The position numbers and the translations under genes are program-made. Below are positions 62,542 through 64,000 of a stretch of DNA of 64,000 nucleotides, piece after piece. The stretch covers positions 1-64,000 of the forward strand of contig JAEYAR010000038.1 of assembly GCA_023404715.1 (NCBI GenBank), read 5' to 3'. The notes under the pieces are model-generated. The model saw only the letters and a list, made by a program, of their open reading frames with translations, had not been told where the DNA came from and ran no database searches. The stretch's first letter is position 1. Each line of letters opens with the position of its first letter. Origin of the DNA: Bacillota bacterium. GTDB lineage: Bacteria; Bacillota; Clostridia; Christensenellales; Aristaeellaceae.

Positions 62542-63477
62542 CTATAGGCCCGTATAGAGGGTAGCCATATCTTGTATTCTACGCCTTAATTCTTCGCGGA
62601 CATGCAAAGGCGCCAAACACTCGCATTTATCCCCAAAGCCCAAAAGAATATCGTAGTAATATTCGTTCTCAATGAAAGGGAAATCCACAATGTAATGCGC
62701 GTCGCCGTCTGGCGAAAAATCCTCATAAGCGCAAAAATCAAGCGCTCTATCCATCACGGATTGATGAAAGCGGATTTTGGCCTTTATTTGCACGGCCGTC
62801 AAAGCATCGTCAAGATGAAGCAGGGGCTTCTGACAAGCGCGTGGCGTGAAGGTTCCCGCTTTCATTCGTATGTTTGACATGCGGGATAATCTGAATAATC
62901 GGTAATCATTTCGCATGTAGCAATACCCATGTAAATACCAGCGGCTGCTTTTCAACACAAGCTGATATGGCTCGACTGTACGTGCCGTTTTATTCCAGTG
63001 GTGGGCGACATAATCAAAGGCCAGCAGCTTGTTTTCCCGCAAAGCGGATTGGATCATTTCGAAACAGGGTTGTATGCTGCAGGGGCCCATCCACGGAGTT
63101 ATATCTACACATAGCTGATTTACCTTTAACTCAATGCTCTCCGCCCTGTCGGCGGGAATGAAACGCTTGACCTTTGCAAGCGCCCGCACCAACTCGTTAC
63201 CACGTATCATGCCCGAAAGACTGGAAAGCCCCATCAAGATAGCGGATAGATCGTCAGCCGTAAAAAGCTTTTGATCCAATTTGTACTCCGGCATGACCTC
63301 AAAACCCCCGCCCACTCCCGATATCCCGCGAACAGGGATGTCCGCCATGTTGATAGCGTCTATGTCTCGGTAGATGGTGCGGAGCGAAACTTCAAACATA
63401 TCCGCTAATTCCTGTGCGCCTATCCGTCTTTTTTCGAGGAGTATCATAATCATGCTAACAAGCCTGTCTATTTTCAT
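62542..63477 (-). CDS. HTH/WYL-domain transcriptional regulator (YafY family)
   Basis: This 311-residue protein has an N-terminal helix-turn-helix (RLVSMIMILLEKRRIGAQEL, then ADMFEVSLRTIYRDIDAINM). A WYL domain from about residue 140 binds an unknown ligand (VEPYQLVLKSSRWYLHGYCY, then LFRLSRMSNIRM). The C-terminal extension is usual for the family. ATG 63477 follows GAAGGCGGC. It is divergent from the DJ-1/PfpI-family gene at 63584, and TTGTCAACAA-like dyad sequence at about 63513-63522 in the gap may be its operator. Such regulator/DJ-1 pairs are common in Clostridia, so its target is probably that gene rather than GH31. Confidence 0.88.
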   Translation of the reverse strand: MKIDRLVSMIMILLEKRRIGAQELADMFEVSLRTIYRDIDAINMADIPVRGISGVGGGFEVMPEYKLDQKLFTADDLSAILMGLSSLSGMIRGNELVRALAKVKRFIPADRAESIELKVNQLCVDITPWMGPCSIQPCFEMIQSALRENKLLAFDYVAHHWNKTARTVEPYQLVLKSSRWYLHGYCYMRNDYRLFRLSRMSNIRMKAGTFTPRACQKPLLHLDDALTAVQIKAKIRFHQSVMDRALDFCAYEDFSPDGDAHYIVDFPFIENEYYYDILLGFGDKCECLAPLHVREELRRRIQDMATLYTGL

Positions 63478-63583
63478 CCAACAGCCGCCTTCAATCCTAA
63501 TCGCTGCCATATAGTTGTCAACAATTGCATGGTACAATAAAGCCGATAACAAATCAATCCGATAATCAATGAGGAGGTTATTT

Positions 63584-64000
63584 ATGTCTAATATCTATGT
63601 TTACGTCCTTGATTCTTTAGCAGACTGGGAGATAGGCTATGTTACCGCGGAGCTTCATTCCGGCCGATTTTTCAAGAAGGGCGCCCCTAGCCTCACGCTC
63701 AAAACAGTCGGTTATGCTCATGCGCCAATCCGAACGATGGGGGGACTGACAATCGTGCCCGATTGCTCGATTGACGACATCGTTGTGGGGGAGACGAGCG
63801 TATTGATCTTGTCGGGAGCAGATAGATGGAATGACCCGCAGCATGGCGCTATCATCGAAAAAGCAAAGGAATTTCTCTCTTTAGGCGCTACGGTATGTGC
63901 AATTTGTGGGGCAACCGCTGCCCTTGCGGACTTCAAGCTATTGGATGCGCGTCCGCATACCAGCAACGGACCGGGATTTCTCGAAAGGATCTCTCCCCGC
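63584..64000 (+). CDS. DJ-1/PfpI-family protein, 3' end beyond window
   Basis: The first 139 codons are present. It begins MSNIYVYVLDSLADWEIGYV, the usual start for the class I glutamine amidotransferase-like DJ-1 family (strand, then a helix with the conserved Glu in DWEIGY). IRTMGGLTIVPDCSIDDI and LILSGADRWND follow, then CAICGATAALAD, the nucleophile elbow with the reactive Cys. GAGGAGG precedes ATG. The family includes chaperone/glyoxalase-like and stress proteins; no finer call is possible. It is divergent from the WYL regulator, which probably controls it. Confidence 0.88.
   Translation, partial: MSNIYVYVLDSLADWEIGYVTAELHSGRFFKKGAPSLTLKTVGYAHAPIRTMGGLTIVPDCSIDDIVVGETSVLILSGADRWNDPQHGAIIEKAKEFLSLGATVCAICGATAALADFKLLDARPHTSNGPGFLERISPR

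Overview
The window looks like one contig of an anaerobic, GC-rich, heterotrophic member of the Firmicutes (Clostridia), probably gut-associated. I infer this from the mix of genes. There are many family-1 sugar ABC importers with YesM/YesN-type sensor kinase and AraC-type response regulator pairs. There are phosphorolytic and hydrolytic glycosidases, a GltA-like/DHODB-like pair that reads as the electron-bifurcating transhydrogenase NfnAB, an iron-containing alcohol dehydrogenase, a BlaI/BlaR1-type pair, a small alarmone synthetase and rpoBC. Most genes have AGGAGG-like ribosome sites, and several start at TTG or GTG. I saw no tRNA, rRNA, CRISPR array, intact transposon or prophage.

Layout. 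0-12.9 kb: two carbohydrate-import loci back to back. The first runs leftward (response regulator, kinase, binding protein, permease cut by the window edge). The second has a leftward binding protein, two permeases and the first 38 codons of a GH51 arabinofuranosidase that is otherwise deleted; a divergent kinase, response regulator and nucleoside hydrolase face it. 12.9-20 kb: a leftward cluster around a 973-residue Ser/Thr kinase fused to a NACHT-type NTPase and a transmembrane segment, with a predicted cytosolic partner, two secreted proteins and a small membrane protein. 20-32.6 kb: a 5'-truncated binding protein, a GH4 alpha-galactosidase divergent from an AraC regulator, a Fic protein, a GH94 phosphorylase with a phosphohexomutase, a small alarmone synthetase, RlmA, a metallo-beta-lactamase-fold protein and a nitroreductase-like protein. 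32.6-38.7 kb: a putative nucleoside-uptake locus (nucleoside hydrolase, binding protein, two permeases) facing a LacI-ribokinase fusion gene. 38.8-45 kb: a DUF308 membrane protein, NfnAB, alcohol dehydrogenase, a scrambled permease remnant, an SH3-domain secreted protein and an HTH/coiled-coil protein. 45.3-50.4 kb: a BlaI repressor, a BlaR1-like receptor and three secreted proteins that share the receptor's extracellular domain. 50.5-57.8 kb: rpoC and rpoB. 58-64 kb: a second SH3 protein, a SpoIID/LytB-like lipoprotein, a GH31 alpha-xylosidase, a WYL-domain regulator and a DJ-1/PfpI-family protein cut by the right edge.

How the genes work together. The importers take up plant-derived sugars or nucleosides under two-component or LacI control. 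GH31, GH4, GH94 and the mutase feed phosphorylated sugars into glycolysis or amino-sugar metabolism. NfnAB and the alcohol dehydrogenase balance redox in fermentation. The most unusual system is the BlaI/BlaR1-like locus, in which one extracellular domain ending in a conserved GYSLY motif occurs on the receptor and on three secreted neighbours. Next are the kinase-NACHT cluster, the LacI-ribokinase fusion, strong hairpins at all three binding-protein/permease junctions, and hairpins that cover ribosome sites upstream of the GH94 and SpoIID-like genes.
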